59,764 nt of DNA from an uncultured Clostridia bacterium (GTDB lineage Bacteria > Bacillota > Clostridia > UBA1381), in NCBI GenBank assembly GCA_934486735.1, contig CAKSQL010000014.1, forward strand, positions 1 to 59,764. The letters are read 5' to 3'. Below the pieces are notes generated by a model that saw nothing but the letters and a program-made list of their open reading frames with translations, was not told the origin of the DNA and searched no databases. Made by a program: the position numbers and the translations under genes. Shown here piece after piece: positions 42,531 through 52,087 of this stretch; the first letter of the stretch is position 1, and each line of letters starts with the position of its first letter.

Positions 42531-43778
42531 ATGTCAAAAATTATTGTAAAAAACAACGGCGCATTATCGGGCGAGGTGACGGTTAGCGGCTCAAAAAACA
42601 GCGCGCTGCCGATACTCGCATCCTGTCTTTTAACCCAAGGCACAAATATAATTCAAGGCTTGCCGAATTTGAGCGATATAAATATAATGTACGAAATTCT
42701 CTCAAGTCTCGGCGCACAAATCAACATCGGCAAAAAGGAAACCGCCGTAAACTGCGAGACGATAACAAGCTGCACCACTCCGTATGAGCTTGTAAACAAA
42801 ATGCGCGGCTCGTTTCTGCTTGCCGGCGCGCTGCTCGCACGATATTCCTGCGCGCGGATATGCATGCCCGGCGGTTGTCCTATAGGCTCGCGCCCGGTGG
42901 ACCTGCACTTAAAAGGCTTTGCCGCGATGGGCGCGGATATATCACAGGGCTACGGCTATATCGACCTATCCGCAAAAAAACTACATGGAGCAAAAATATA
43001 TCTTGATTTTCCGAGCGTCGGAGCAACCGAAAATCTCATTATGGCGGCAAGTCTTGCCGACGGCGAAACGATAATCGAAAACGCTGCCGCCGAGCCGGAA
43101 ATTGAGGATTTGGCTCATTTTTTGACAAAGCGCGGCGCAATTATATCCGGAGCCGGCAGCGACACGGTTCACATCACCGGGGTGGACGAGCTTTCCTGTA
43201 CGGTTCACAAAATCATTCCCGACCGCATCGAGGCAGGCACATTCATGGCTGCGCTCGCTATCACGCGCGGCAAGGGGCGTGTTAAAAATGTCAAACTCGA
43301 CCACGTCCGCCCCATGATAGCCAAGCTGCGCGAAATGGGCGTGGAAATCGCCGAGGAGAAAAGCGCTGTCGTTATCGATGCCGCGCGAAAGCTTTCGTCC
43401 ACAGATATCAAAACAATGCCCTTTCCCGGCTTTCCAACCGATATGCAGGCGCAATTCGGCGGTCTTTTAAGCACTGCGTCGGGTACGGGACTCATTGTGG
43501 AAACAGTTTTTGAAAATCGATTTCTGCACATCGGCGAGCTGAAAAGAATGGGCGCAAATATCCGCATCGAGGGCAGAACCTCGGTGGTGGAGGGCGTGCC
43601 GCAGCTGACCGGAACAAAGGTGAATGCGACCGACCTTCGCGGCGGCGCGGCGCTTGTTTTGGCAGGGCTTGCCGCCGGCGGAATTACCGAAGTGTCGAAT
43701 GTGGAGTTTATAAAGCGCGGCTACGACAATTTCACAGGCAAGCTCTCAAAACTCGGAGCTGACATCTCGGAAGAATAA
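42531..43778 (+). CDS. murA: UDP-N-acetylglucosamine 1-carboxyvinyltransferase
   Basis: 415 residues. First committed step of peptidoglycan synthesis, transferring enolpyruvate from PEP. Conserved SGSKNSALPI (19-28), the active loop GGCPIGSRPVD with Cys116 (fosfomycin target), and FPTDMQAQF near residue 300. Alone between two terminated or promoter-bearing units. No strong promoter could be recognised in the AT-rich 42428-42530. Confidence 0.94.
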   Translation: MSKIIVKNNGALSGEVTVSGSKNSALPILASCLLTQGTNIIQGLPNLSDINIMYEILSSLGAQINIGKKETAVNCETITSCTTPYELVNKMRGSFLLAGALLARYSCARICMPGGCPIGSRPVDLHLKGFAAMGADISQGYGYIDLSAKKLHGAKIYLDFPSVGATENLIMAASLADGETIIENAAAEPEIEDLAHFLTKRGAIISGAGSDTVHITGVDELSCTVHKIIPDRIEAGTFMAALAITRGKGRVKNVKLDHVRPMIAKLREMGVEIAEEKSAVVIDAARKLSSTDIKTMPFPGFPTDMQAQFGGLLSTASGTGLIVETVFENRFLHIGELKRMGANIRIEGRTSVVEGVPQLTGTKVNATDLRGGAALVLAGLAAGGITEVSNVEFIKRGYDNFTGKLSKLGADISEE

Positions 43779-43837
43779 CATGTTTTTTGCTTTTTCCTCT
43801 TAATTTTAACCTAATATGTTTATATTACGAAAAACTA

Positions 43838-43867
43838 TTGACAAAGTATTTTCATATGTGGTACAAT
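43838..43867 (+). promoter_or_regulatory. Promoter for the isomerase-ligase fusion gene
   Basis: TTGACA (43838-43843), 18 bases, TACAAT (43862-43867). Confidence 0.6.
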
Positions 43868-43907
43868 ATTCCTTATAGTAAATATGAGGAAAGGATCGAG
43901 TATAGAC

Positions 43908-46430
43908 ATGAAAATCAGTTTTTCAACATTAGCATGCCCTTTGTATTCATGGCCGGACATTTACGCCATGGCAAAGGATTTAAATTTTGACGGAATCGAG
44001 GTACGCGGCCTGGGAGAGGATATCTTCTCGGTAAAAGCAAAGCCATTTACCGATGCGCAGCTCCCTGCCACAATAAACACCCTCAATCGGCTAAACCTCG
44101 AAATCCCCTGTCTCTCAAGCGGAATTGCGCTTAAGGATACGGGACATGCGGATCGCTGCCTATACGAAATAAAGGAATACTGCATACTTGCGCACAAGCT
44201 GTCAACTCCGTATATAAGAATACTTGCGGACCTGGATCCCGCCCCCGACGGAGACGTTGACGATTCATATATATGCGACACCTTGAAATCACTTTCGGAA
44301 CTGGCAAAGGAATATGACGTTACACTTTTGGTTGAAACAAATGGTGTGTATGCCAATACAAAAAGGCTGAAAAAGGTCCTGGATACCGTTGACAGCCCAT
44401 ATGTGGCCGCACTTTGGGATGTGCATCATCCCTATCGCTTTTTTGGCGAAAGTGCGCACACCACCATTGAAAATTTAGGAAAGTACATAAAATATGTTCA
44501 CGTTAAGGACAGCGTGATGCATGGCGATACAATTTCATACAAAATGATGGGCGAGGGCGATCTGCCTCTGGAGGACATGCTCGGCGAGCTGAAAACAACC
44601 GGCTACGACGGCTATGTTTCTCTCGAATGGGTAAAGCGCTGGGCAAAGGATTTGAGCGACCCCGGAATTGTTTTTCCGCACTTTGCCAACTACATGGCGC
44701 CGTATCGATGTCATCACAAGCATCCGCTCCAGGACAACAACACAAAAACAGGCAAATATGTGTGGCCGAAAAAGAGACTTATCGACTACACTTTTCCCGA
44801 TGTTTTGGACAGGATATGCGAGGAATTTCCAAAGCAGTACGCATTTCGCTACACCGAGCTTGACTATACCAGAACATATCCCGAGTTCAGAGACGATGTC
44901 GACACCTTTGCGCGCTCTCTGATTGCAATGGGCGTGAAAAAGGGCGACCATGTGGCAATTTGGGCAACAAATGTTCCTGCATGGTATATCACATTTTGGG
45001 CAACCACGAAAATCGGTGCGGTTTTGGTGACTGTAAACACCGCGTATAAAATTCATGAAGCGGAATATCTTTTGAGACAGTCCGATACTCATACGCTCGT
45101 TATGATTGACGGCTACAAAGATTCCGACTATATCGGAATTATAAAGGAAATCTGCCCCGAGCTTGACTCCTGCAAGCCGGGAAAGCTCAACTCCAAAAGA
45201 CTGCCGGTTCTTAAAAATATCATCACTGTAGATTCAAAGCAAAACGGCTGCTATTCGTGGGATGAAGCAATAGAACTTGCAAACGATGTTTCGCAAAACG
45301 AGGTCGAGCGCAGGCGCGCGCAGGTCGAAAAAAACGATGTCTGCAACATGCAATACACCTCCGGCACAACCGGATTCCCGAAAGGCGTTATGCTGACACA
45401 CTACAATGTTGTGAACAACGGCAAGGCAATAGGCGACTGCATGGATTTGTCCACAGCTGACAAGATGATGATTCAAGTCCCGATGTTCCACTGCTTTGGA
45501 ATGGTTCTTGCAATGACAGCATCGGTCACTCATGGAACAACCATGTCGCCGATTACGGCGTTTTCGCCGCGAAAGGGTCTTGCCTGCATCAACAAGGAGC
45601 AGATAACCTGTTTCCATGGCGTTCCGACAATGTTTATAGCAATGATGGGGCATCCGGATTTTGAAAAAACCGATTTTTCACACATGCGCACAGGAATTAT
45701 GGCAGGCTCCCCCTGCCCTATTAAGACCATGCAGGACGTTGTTGAAAAAATGCACATGCCGGAAATATGCATAACCTACGGTCAGACCGAGGCATCGCCG
45801 GCAACCACAATGAGCAAAACAACCGATTCTCTCGAAACGCGCGTGAACACTGTCGGTTCGGCAATTTTCGGCGTTGAATGTAAGATTGTAGACCCCGAAA
45901 CAAACGAGGATTTACCGGACAATGTAGACGGCGAATTTGTTGCGAGAGGCTATAATATAATGAAAGGCTACTACAAAATGCCCGAAGCAACCGCGGCGGC
46001 AATCGATGCCGACGGCTGGCTGCACACAGGCGATTTGGCGCGCAGACTGCCCGACGGGAATTACAAAATCACCGGCAGAATCAAGGATATGATAATCCGC
46101 GGCGGCGAGAATATTTATCCGAAAGAAATCGAGGACTTCATATATACTCATCCAAAGGTGCAGGACGTGCAGGTTATCGGCGTTCCCGATAAGCAGTACG
46201 GTGAGGAAATTATGGCATGCATAATCTTAAAGCCGGGTGAGGAAAGCTCCGAGGAGGAAATCAAAAAATTTGTCATGGACCACATGGCAAAGCACAAGGT
46301 TCCGAAATATGTTGACTTTGTGTCGGAATTTCCGATGAACGCCGCCGGAAAGATATTAAAATATAAAATGCGTGAGACGGCCGTCGAGAAATTGAATTTG
46401 GGCGAGGACGGAAGTATTGTAACTGCGTAA
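43908..46430 (+). CDS. Fusion of a sugar phosphate isomerase/epimerase-like TIM barrel and an acyl-CoA synthetase
   Basis: 840 residues in one uninterrupted frame. Residues 1-270 are a xylose-isomerase-like TIM barrel (AP endonuclease 2 family): metal ligands are suggested in LLVETNGV, LWDVHHPYRFFG, YVHVKDSVMHGD and VSLEWVKRW. Residues about 280-830 are an AMP-forming acyl-CoA synthetase: YTSGTTGFPKGV near 483, YGQTEASP, GWLHTGDLARR, GRIKDMIIRGGENIYPKEIE (720 region) and the C-terminal Lys in AAGKILKYKMRE. The two halves would both be active. A metabolic link is unknown; the acid substrate is likely a fatty or other carboxylic acid. ATG 43908 is favoured over 43884 because of AAAGGA upstream. 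Confidence 0.85.
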   Translation: MKISFSTLACPLYSWPDIYAMAKDLNFDGIEVRGLGEDIFSVKAKPFTDAQLPATINTLNRLNLEIPCLSSGIALKDTGHADRCLYEIKEYCILAHKLSTPYIRILADLDPAPDGDVDDSYICDTLKSLSELAKEYDVTLLVETNGVYANTKRLKKVLDTVDSPYVAALWDVHHPYRFFGESAHTTIENLGKYIKYVHVKDSVMHGDTISYKMMGEGDLPLEDMLGELKTTGYDGYVSLEWVKRWAKDLSDPGIVFPHFANYMAPYRCHHKHPLQDNNTKTGKYVWPKKRLIDYTFPDVLDRICEEFPKQYAFRYTELDYTRTYPEFRDDVDTFARSLIAMGVKKGDHVAIWATNVPAWYITFWATTKIGAVLVTVNTAYKIHEAEYLLRQSDTHTLVMIDGYKDSDYIGIIKEICPELDSCKPGKLNSKRLPVLKNIITVDSKQNGCYSWDEAIELANDVSQNEVERRRAQVEKNDVCNMQYTSGTTGFPKGVMLTHYNVVNNGKAIGDCMDLSTADKMMIQVPMFHCFGMVLAMTASVTHGTTMSPITAFSPRKGLACINKEQITCFHGVPTMFIAMMGHPDFEKTDFSHMRTGIMAGSPCPIKTMQDVVEKMHMPEICITYGQTEASPATTMSKTTDSLETRVNTVGSAIFGVECKIVDPETNEDLPDNVDGEFVARGYNIMKGYYKMPEATAAAIDADGWLHTGDLARRLPDGNYKITGRIKDMIIRGGENIYPKEIEDFIYTHPKVQDVQVIGVPDKQYGEEIMACIILKPGEESSEEEIKKFVMDHMAKHKVPKYVDFVSEFPMNAAGKILKYKMRETAVEKLNLGEDGSIVTA

Positions 46431-46478
46431 ATACATAAAGGAGTCAAAATGAATTCATTTTGACTCCTTTATGTATTT
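46429..46478. terminator. 50-bp perfect palindrome, bidirectional terminator
   Basis: A perfect palindrome centred on GAATTC (46451-46456) extends 25 bp each way and includes the last two bases of the stop codon of the fusion gene. It lies between convergent genes. With A/T-rich ends it probably terminates both. Its perfection and lack of loop are unusual. Confidence 0.75.
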
Positions 46479-46526
46479 TATATCGTCATTGCTTTTCAGA
46501 CAAATTCAATATTGCTTTATTTCGAC

Positions 46527-47390
46527 TTATGCACGATTCCGATTATAGAAGAACATCGCAATGCCTGCGCCGCATATCAGGCAATATCCCAACACGCTCA
46601 GCACATCCGGGATTTGATCGAACAAAAAGAATCCAAATACCGCAGCAAAAATCACCTGAGTATAGTCATACACCGATATTTCTTTTGCAGGAGCATACAC
46701 ATAAGCACGCGTAATTCCGAACTGTCCCACACATGCACTTATACCGGCACAAATCAAGCATATCATACTGCGCAAGCTAAGTGCCGAGAAATTAAAGAGC
46801 ATAAACGGCAGGCACACAAGACTTGAAAAGGCAGAAAAGAAAAAGATTATCACCGCGCTGTTTTCACCCTTTTGACCGAGGTAGCGCACGAATGTATAGG
46901 CAATGCCTGCACCCAAGCCGCCGAGCGCGCCCATGACCGCCGGGAACACCGAGTATCCGCCCATCGTCGGCTTTATGATGCACATACTTCCCACAAATGC
47001 AGTGACAACTCCGATGACCTGCATAAAGGTCGGTTTTTCTTTCAGCAAAAAAATCGAAAAAATTATAGCAAAGAACGGCGACAGCTTATTCAGCATATTG
47101 GCATCTGCCAGCACAAGATGGTCTATTGCATAAAAATTACAAACCAATCCCACCGTTCCGAAAAACGCGCGCCCCAAAAGCGGAGCTATGCTTTCCCTTT
47201 TCGGAACAATGCTTATGTGTTTTTTCAGCATTATCGCCGCCACGACAAGCAGTGCGACAAAGTTTCTGAAAAACGCTTTCTGAAAGGATGGCACATCTCC
47301 CGCAAGTCTGACAAAAACAGACATCATGGAAAATCCGAGCGCTGCCGATATGATATACATTATTCCTTTTGTTTTTGAATTGATTTGCAT
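46527..47390 (-). CDS. EamA/DMT-family membrane transporter
   Basis: 287 residues with ten predicted membrane helices in two EamA repeats (about 8-138 and 150-285), for instance LSPFFAIIFSIFLLKEKPTFMQVIGVVTAFVGS in the first (given in part) and YTQVIFAAVFGFFLFDQIPDVLSVLGY in the second. The superfamily exports amino acids, nucleotides or other metabolites; the substrate cannot be told. It has its own promoter (47428-47456) and converges on the fusion gene. Confidence 0.85.
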   Translation of the reverse strand: MQINSKTKGIMYIISAALGFSMMSVFVRLAGDVPSFQKAFFRNFVALLVVAAIMLKKHISIVPKRESIAPLLGRAFFGTVGLVCNFYAIDHLVLADANMLNKLSPFFAIIFSIFLLKEKPTFMQVIGVVTAFVGSMCIIKPTMGGYSVFPAVMGALGGLGAGIAYTFVRYLGQKGENSAVIIFFFSAFSSLVCLPFMLFNFSALSLRSMICLICAGISACVGQFGITRAYVYAPAKEISVYDYTQVIFAAVFGFFLFDQIPDVLSVLGYCLICGAGIAMFFYNRNRA

Positions 47391-47427
47391 AATTTATTCT
47401 CGCCTTTACTATTTAAATATATATTTT

Positions 47428-47456
47428 ATTATACCCTTGAATAATCATTTTGTCAA
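47428..47456 (-). promoter_or_regulatory. Full-consensus promoter for the DMT transporter
   Basis: Minus strand TTGACA (47456-47451), 17 bases, TATAAT (47433-47428). Confidence 0.7.
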
Positions 47457-47472
47457 GTCCGTTGCACAGCGC

Positions 47473-47509
47473 AAAAAAACAGCCGACCGGAAGATGCCGA
47501 CCGACTGTT
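47473..47509 (-). terminator. Terminator after secF
   Basis: 13-bp arms (47478-47490 and 47497-47509) with wobble pairs; the minus-strand transcript ends in seven T. Confidence 0.8.
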
Positions 47510-47515
47510 TCTGAC

Positions 47516-48412
47516 TTATTTCTTTATTTTCTTTGCATCCTCTTCGCTTTCTTTCCAAGCTGCCCACCAGGGACTTGCGATGAAAATTGAGCTGTATGCA
47601 CCGGCAAGAACGCCGACTATAAGCGGGAATGCAAATTCCTTAATCGACTGAACTCCGACAATGTAGAGTACAACGATTGTGATAAGAGTTGTAAGGGTTG
47701 TATTGATTGTACGTCCCATACTTTCGTTTATACTCCTGTTTGTTATTTCGGATATTGTCTCACCCTTTTTGGGGTTATAGCCTTTCATGTTCTCGCGGAT
47801 ACGGTCGAAAACAACGATTGTGTTGTTTATCGAATAACCTATGACGGTCAGCATAGCCGCGATAAAGGTTGTGTTGAGCGGAGTATACGAGATTGTATAC
47901 ACTGCCATCATTACGAAAATGTTGATTATAAGAGCAATGATAGCTGTAATCGCCGAACGCCACTCAAATCTTATTGCGATATATGCGAGTATGCACAAAA
48001 TTGCGATAAGAGTATAAATCAAAGCTTTGCGCTGAACCTGGTTACCGAAGCTTGCCGATGCGCTTGTTACCGACATCGGAGCATCGTCCTGGAGTCCGTA
48101 TTTTTCTTTAAGAGCCGAATATATTTCATTCTTCTTTTCTTCTTCAATCGGCTGAGTCTTGATAGACGCCTGAGTTCCGTCGCCGACCGTCTGAACAATT
48201 ATAGGTGTAACATCGGTCTTTTCCTCCAGGTAACTTGAAACCTCTTCATTTTTGAAGGTTTGTCCCATATTTACCTGCATTTTGATACCGCCCATAAACT
48301 CGATATCGAAGTTAAAGCCCTGTACAAAGTACATAACTATACCTGCAATTACGATAATAATCGGAATAAGCAGATATTTAATCTTGTTATTTGTAACATT
48401 AATCGATTTCAT
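47516..48412 (-). CDS. secF: Protein translocase subunit SecF
   Basis: 298 residues with six membrane helices. An N-terminal FDIEFMGGIKMQVNMG motif is the SecF signature, and the RND-like part has YSINNTIVVFDRIRENM and MGRTINTTLTT. With SecD it uses the proton or sodium gradient to help the SecYEG channel release exported proteins. It follows secD by 15 bp. Confidence 0.94.
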   Translation of the reverse strand: MKSINVTNNKIKYLLIPIIIVIAGIVMYFVQGFNFDIEFMGGIKMQVNMGQTFKNEEVSSYLEEKTDVTPIIVQTVGDGTQASIKTQPIEEEKKNEIYSALKEKYGLQDDAPMSVTSASASFGNQVQRKALIYTLIAILCILAYIAIRFEWRSAITAIIALIINIFVMMAVYTISYTPLNTTFIAAMLTVIGYSINNTIVVFDRIRENMKGYNPKKGETISEITNRSINESMGRTINTTLTTLITIVVLYIVGVQSIKEFAFPLIVGVLAGAYSSIFIASPWWAAWKESEEDAKKIKK

Positions 48413-48427
48413 TCTACTTATACCTCC

Positions 48428-49699
48428 TTATTTAATGAACAGCTTGCGATTCTTAATATTAAGATGTACAAGCTGTTTAAGCAAGAACTTGGTGATTATT
48501 ATAGCTGTGAACATGCTGACAACAACACCGAGTGCCAGTGTAACCGCGAAGCCGCGTATTGTGCCGATTCCCGAGAGATAAAGCACAACGCAGGTGATGA
48601 TTGTTGTTATATTGGAGTCCAGAATTGCGCTGAACGCCTTTTTAAAGCCTGCGTCAACCGATGCCTTGATAGTTTTGCCGAGTTTCAGCTCTTCTTTCAT
48701 TCTTTCAAATATGATTACGTTAGCGTCAACTGCCATACCGATTGAAAGAACGATACCGGCAATACCGGAAAGGCTTAAGTTTACTCTGGCAACGCCGAGA
48801 ACAAGACCTATGATTCCGATGTAATATGCCAGTGCCAGGTCTGCAATAAGACCGGGGATTCTATAGAAGAATATCATGAAAATCATGACAATAAGTATGC
48901 CGATTGCCGCAGCGAGCAAACTCGACGGCAGAGCCTTTTCACCAAGCTCCGGACCGATTGTGTCCTGTGCAACGGTAGTGAGTGCAAACGGGAGCGCACC
49001 GGATTTAATCTGGTTTGCAAGCGTTGCAGCATCTGCCGCGGTTTCAAAGCTTCCCGAGATTATACATGTCTCGGAGTTGATTTCCTCCGATACTCTCGGT
49101 GAAGAGATCGGCTTATCATCCATCATTATCGAAATGTAGTTTTTCTGCTCCGATGATCTTGCTGCCGCTGCTCTTGTTGCATCCGCAAACTTTTGAATCG
49201 CCTCGGACGTGAGAGTCAGCTGAACATAATGCTCGGAATTTCCTGTACTGTTTACGGGTCCGTACATTGCCTCAGCACCCTTTATATCGGTTGAGCCATC
49301 CAAAACCATATTGCCGTCGGCATCCACAAAAGTAAGCTTTGCGGTCGAGCCAAGCAGCTTTGCCGCCTCGTCGGTTTCGAAAACCGACGGAATTTCAACG
49401 GTAATCTGTCCATTGTCGCCTCTGCTTATTCTCGCCTCTGTGTAGCCTGCGCTGTTAAGACGGGCTGTGAAAATAGATTCAACGACATCCATTTGTTCCT
49501 CTGTCGGGTTTTGAGCGTCTGCCTGGAAGGTGATTACCGAACCTCCGGCAAGGTCTATACCCTTTCTTATTCCCTTTTCAGGATCCAGCATTCCGCCATA
49601 GCTGAAGCCTGATACGTTAAAGCCGAAAAAGGCAACGTAGTTAAGCGCTATAGCCAGCAGTACCATGAAAACAAGAATAACAATACTCTTTTTTTTCAT
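48428..49699 (-). CDS. secD: Protein translocase subunit SecD
   Basis: 423 residues, at the short end for SecD because the outer P1 domain is reduced. N-terminal helix, RKGIDLAGGSVITFQAD, the P1 head, and the C-terminal six-helix part with AVDANVIIFERMKEELK and KAFSAILDSNITTIIT. ATG 49699 gives a usable spacing to AAAGGA; ATG 49711 would abut it. It begins the secD-secF operon under the promoter at 49746. Confidence 0.93.
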   Translation of the reverse strand: MKKKSIVILVFMVLLAIALNYVAFFGFNVSGFSYGGMLDPEKGIRKGIDLAGGSVITFQADAQNPTEEQMDVVESIFTARLNSAGYTEARISRGDNGQITVEIPSVFETDEAAKLLGSTAKLTFVDADGNMVLDGSTDIKGAEAMYGPVNSTGNSEHYVQLTLTSEAIQKFADATRAAAARSSEQKNYISIMMDDKPISSPRVSEEINSETCIISGSFETAADAATLANQIKSGALPFALTTVAQDTIGPELGEKALPSSLLAAAIGILIVMIFMIFFYRIPGLIADLALAYYIGIIGLVLGVARVNLSLSGIAGIVLSIGMAVDANVIIFERMKEELKLGKTIKASVDAGFKKAFSAILDSNITTIITCVVLYLSGIGTIRGFAVTLALGVVVSMFTAIIITKFLLKQLVHLNIKNRKLFIK

Positions 49700-49745
49700 T
49701 TGAATTATCATTCCTTTCTAAAAATTTATAGAGCATACATTGTAT

Positions 49746-49774
49746 ATTATACATCGAACAGGGACAAAAGTCAA
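49746..49774 (-). promoter_or_regulatory. Promoter for secD-secF
   Basis: Minus strand TTGACT (49774-49769), 17 bases, TATAAT (49751-49746). Confidence 0.65.
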
Positions 49775-49832
49775 GATTTTTGTTGAATTTGTTAATAATT
49801 TTATTAATAAAGATTATTTTTCAAAAAAAGTG

Positions 49833-49861
49833 TTGACAACCGGACTTTTTTGTGATAATAT
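49833..49861 (+). promoter_or_regulatory. Promoter for tRNA-Leu
   Basis: TTGACA (49833-49838), 17 bases, TAATAT (49856-49861), 20 bases upstream of the mature tRNA 5' end. Confidence 0.6.
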
Positions 49862-49880
49862 ATTATAGTACTTTCAATTT

Positions 49881-49967
49881 GCCGGTGTGGCGGAATTGGC
49901 AGACGCGCGGGACTCAAAATCCCGTGGTAGCGATACCGTGTCGGTTCGACCCCGACCACCGGCACCA
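49881..49967 (+). tRNA. tRNA-Leu (anticodon CAA)
   Basis: 87 nt, class II with a long variable arm. Acceptor GCCGGTG pairs with CACCGGC before A-CCA, and the CCA is encoded. The anticodon stem is CGGGA/TCCCG with loop CTCAAAA, giving anticodon CAA (49915-49917), reading UUG. TTCGACC supplies the T loop. Confidence 0.95.
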
Positions 49968-49971
49968 CATA

Positions 49972-50008
49972 AAATGAGCTGTAAAAATATTTTACAGCTC
50001 ATTTTTTT
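49972..50008 (+). terminator. Terminator after tRNA-Leu
   Basis: A 15-bp stem (49972-49986 with 49990-50004) and a T-run right after the tRNA. Confidence 0.85.
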
Positions 50009-50028
50009 ATAGCAAATGAGTTACAGCT

Positions 50029-50762
50029 ATGCCATTTTATGAAAGAGAAAAAGAGCTTTTGGATATTATTATGAATCATGATTCAACATCGGTAAATGAG
50101 TTTTTAAAATCCCAACATTTGAGCAAATCCACACACTGCGGCGCGATTTAATCAAGCCGGAGGAAAAAGGTCTTATCATACGCACGCATGGCGGAATTGT
50201 TCCGAAAAGAATCTCGCCCGATGATAAAATTCCGTTCTTTTTAAGAGAAAACGAACAGGATTCCGCGAAAAAAATAATTGCGGAAAAGGCGGTCGGATAT
50301 ATTCATGACGGCGACACAATCATGCTCGACGGGACTACCGGTGCGTATTGCATTGTTCCGCTGCTTGTGCAGTTTAAGGATATAGTGGTAATAACAAGCG
50401 GCGCAAAAGCGTCATTGCTTCTCGGCAAGCTCGGAATAAAAAATATCTGCACCGGCGGCGAGATGATAACAACATCCTTTTCATATGTCGGCGAAACGGC
50501 AAAAAACACAATATCGGCATATAATGCGGATATTGTGTTTTTCTCCTGCCGAGGTTTGTCGGACGACGGGCTTTTGTCCGATAATTCCGCCGAGGAAAAC
50601 GCCGTGCGCAGGTTAATGATGAAACACTCAAAGAAGAAAATTTTTCTTTGCAACAGTGATAAAACAGGTAATAAATATCTCAATAACCTGTGCCACGTCT
50701 CCGAGCTTGACGAAATTATATGTGAAAAAGAACTGCCCGATATAGCTGCTCTTATCAAATAA
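50029..50762 (+). pseudogene. DeoR-family regulator with a frameshift in the DNA-binding domain
   Basis: The first 40 codons (MPFYEREKELLDIIMNHDST..., ending LSKST) encode the start of a DeoR HTH, then the frame hits a stop at 50149. In the +2 frame the protein continues as LRRDLIKPEEKGLIIRTHGG and on through a DeoR-type sugar-phosphate sensor domain (DGDTIMLDGTTGAYCIVPLL, NTISAYNADIVFFSC) to 50762. The break lies at an ACACAC run (50131-50136); one CA unit too many explains it. Intact, it would be about 243 residues. It is convergent with rhaA. It may be a real pseudogene, a reversible slippage or a base-call error. Confidence 0.8.
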
Positions 50763-50827
50763 GCCAAAACCCGTCATCCTTAAAATCAGCGGCACATTCA
50801 GCTTATAATTAAGCAAACTGTATTTTT

Positions 50828-52087
50828 TTATCTTGCGGAAAGGACATCCTTTTCGTATTTTTTCACTTCATCGAGCCAGGTAAGACCGGGGTATTTGCCT
50901 GTTTTCTCGCAGTAGTAGTCCCAAACGAGACTGAACGGAGCCGCCTTAAATTCCTGAGTGATTGCAAGGCGCGAGCTGAAATCTCTGTCAGCCTCTGCCT
51001 TCTTCATCATATCAACCGGCTGGAGCAAAGCTGCCAGGAGTGCTTTTCTTGTATTTCTCAGACCGATTGTCCATGCAGCGATTCTGTTGATTGACGCATC
51101 AAAGAAATCTGTTGCGATATATGTCTTGTCAACCTTGCCCAGGCGCACAAGCTCTTCCATGATAGCCTTTGTTTCGTCGTCGATTGCAACAACGTGATCC
51201 GAATCCCAGCGAACCGGGCGCGAAACATGCAGGAGCACCGAGTCGGAAAATGCGAATATCGAGCCGAGCTTTGCCGAAACCATTTCTGTCGGATGGTAGT
51301 GACCTGTGTCAAGTGTCATTATGATATGGTCGGAATTTTTGCTCATTACATAAGCGGTGCAGAACTCGTGCGAACCGGCGGTATAGCTTTCAAGCCCGAT
51401 TCCGAATACTTTTGATTCGATTCCGTCGATTACGCCGGCAACGTCCTTTGTTGCCTCGAAAATCTTGTCGTAGCTGTCCTTAAGGCGCAGGCGCGGAGAC
51501 AGAGTGTCTACCGGAAATTCCTTATCACCGTCGGGAGTCCAGTGGTTGATTACGCAAGGCTTGCCTGTTTCCTTGAAGAAGTATTCGCCTATTCTTCGGC
51601 AGCGTATGCCATGCTCAATCCAAAAGCTGCGGATATCCTCATCGGCGCAGGACAATGTCCCGTTCTCGCTTTTCGGATGTGAAAAGTACGTAGGATTGAA
51701 GTCAAGACCGATGCCAAGCTTTTTAGCCCAGTCAACCCAGTTTTTAAAATGTTTCGGCTCGATTTCGTTTCTGTCAACAAAGCCGTCTGCCTCGAGATAG
51801 CTTGCGTGAAGATTAACCTTCAACGTGCCGGGGATAAAGGACATAGCCTTTTCGATGTCCGCGCGAAGCTCAGATGCATTTGTTGCGGCGCCGGGGTAGT
51901 TTCCCGTTGCCTGAATACCGCCGGTGAGCGCGCCATCCTTCTTTTCAAAGCCGGCAACGTCATCTCCCTGCCAGCAGTGAAGCGAGATTGGGGTCTCATC
52001 GCAGATTTTAATCATTTTATCAACGTCTATCCCATATTGTGCGTAAAATTCTTTTGCCAGTTCATAGCCTTTTTTTGTATCGTACAT
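50828..52087 (-). CDS. rhaA: L-rhamnose isomerase
   Basis: 419 residues, normal length. Converts L-rhamnose to L-rhamnulose; the family landmarks SLHCWQGDDVAGFE near 35, NLHASYLEADGF, CVINHWTPDGDK with metal-binding residues, and TLDTGHYHPTE are clear. ATG 52087 follows GGAATGGAG by 6 nt. Its leader of about 80 nt, from the predicted start at 52166, is almost wholly the structured leader element. The rest of the catabolic pathway (rhaB kinase, rhaD aldolase) is not in the window. A DeoR gene, broken, is convergent to it; the GH78 enzyme at 31103 is a likely source of rhamnose. Confidence 0.94.
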   Translation of the reverse strand: MYDTKKGYELAKEFYAQYGIDVDKMIKICDETPISLHCWQGDDVAGFEKKDGALTGGIQATGNYPGAATNASELRADIEKAMSFIPGTLKVNLHASYLEADGFVDRNEIEPKHFKNWVDWAKKLGIGLDFNPTYFSHPKSENGTLSCADEDIRSFWIEHGIRCRRIGEYFFKETGKPCVINHWTPDGDKEFPVDTLSPRLRLKDSYDKIFEATKDVAGVIDGIESKVFGIGLESYTAGSHEFCTAYVMSKNSDHIIMTLDTGHYHPTEMVSAKLGSIFAFSDSVLLHVSRPVRWDSDHVVAIDDETKAIMEELVRLGKVDKTYIATDFFDASINRIAAWTIGLRNTRKALLAALLQPVDMMKKAEADRDFSSRLAITQEFKAAPFSLVWDYYCEKTGKYPGLTWLDEVKKYEKDVLSAR

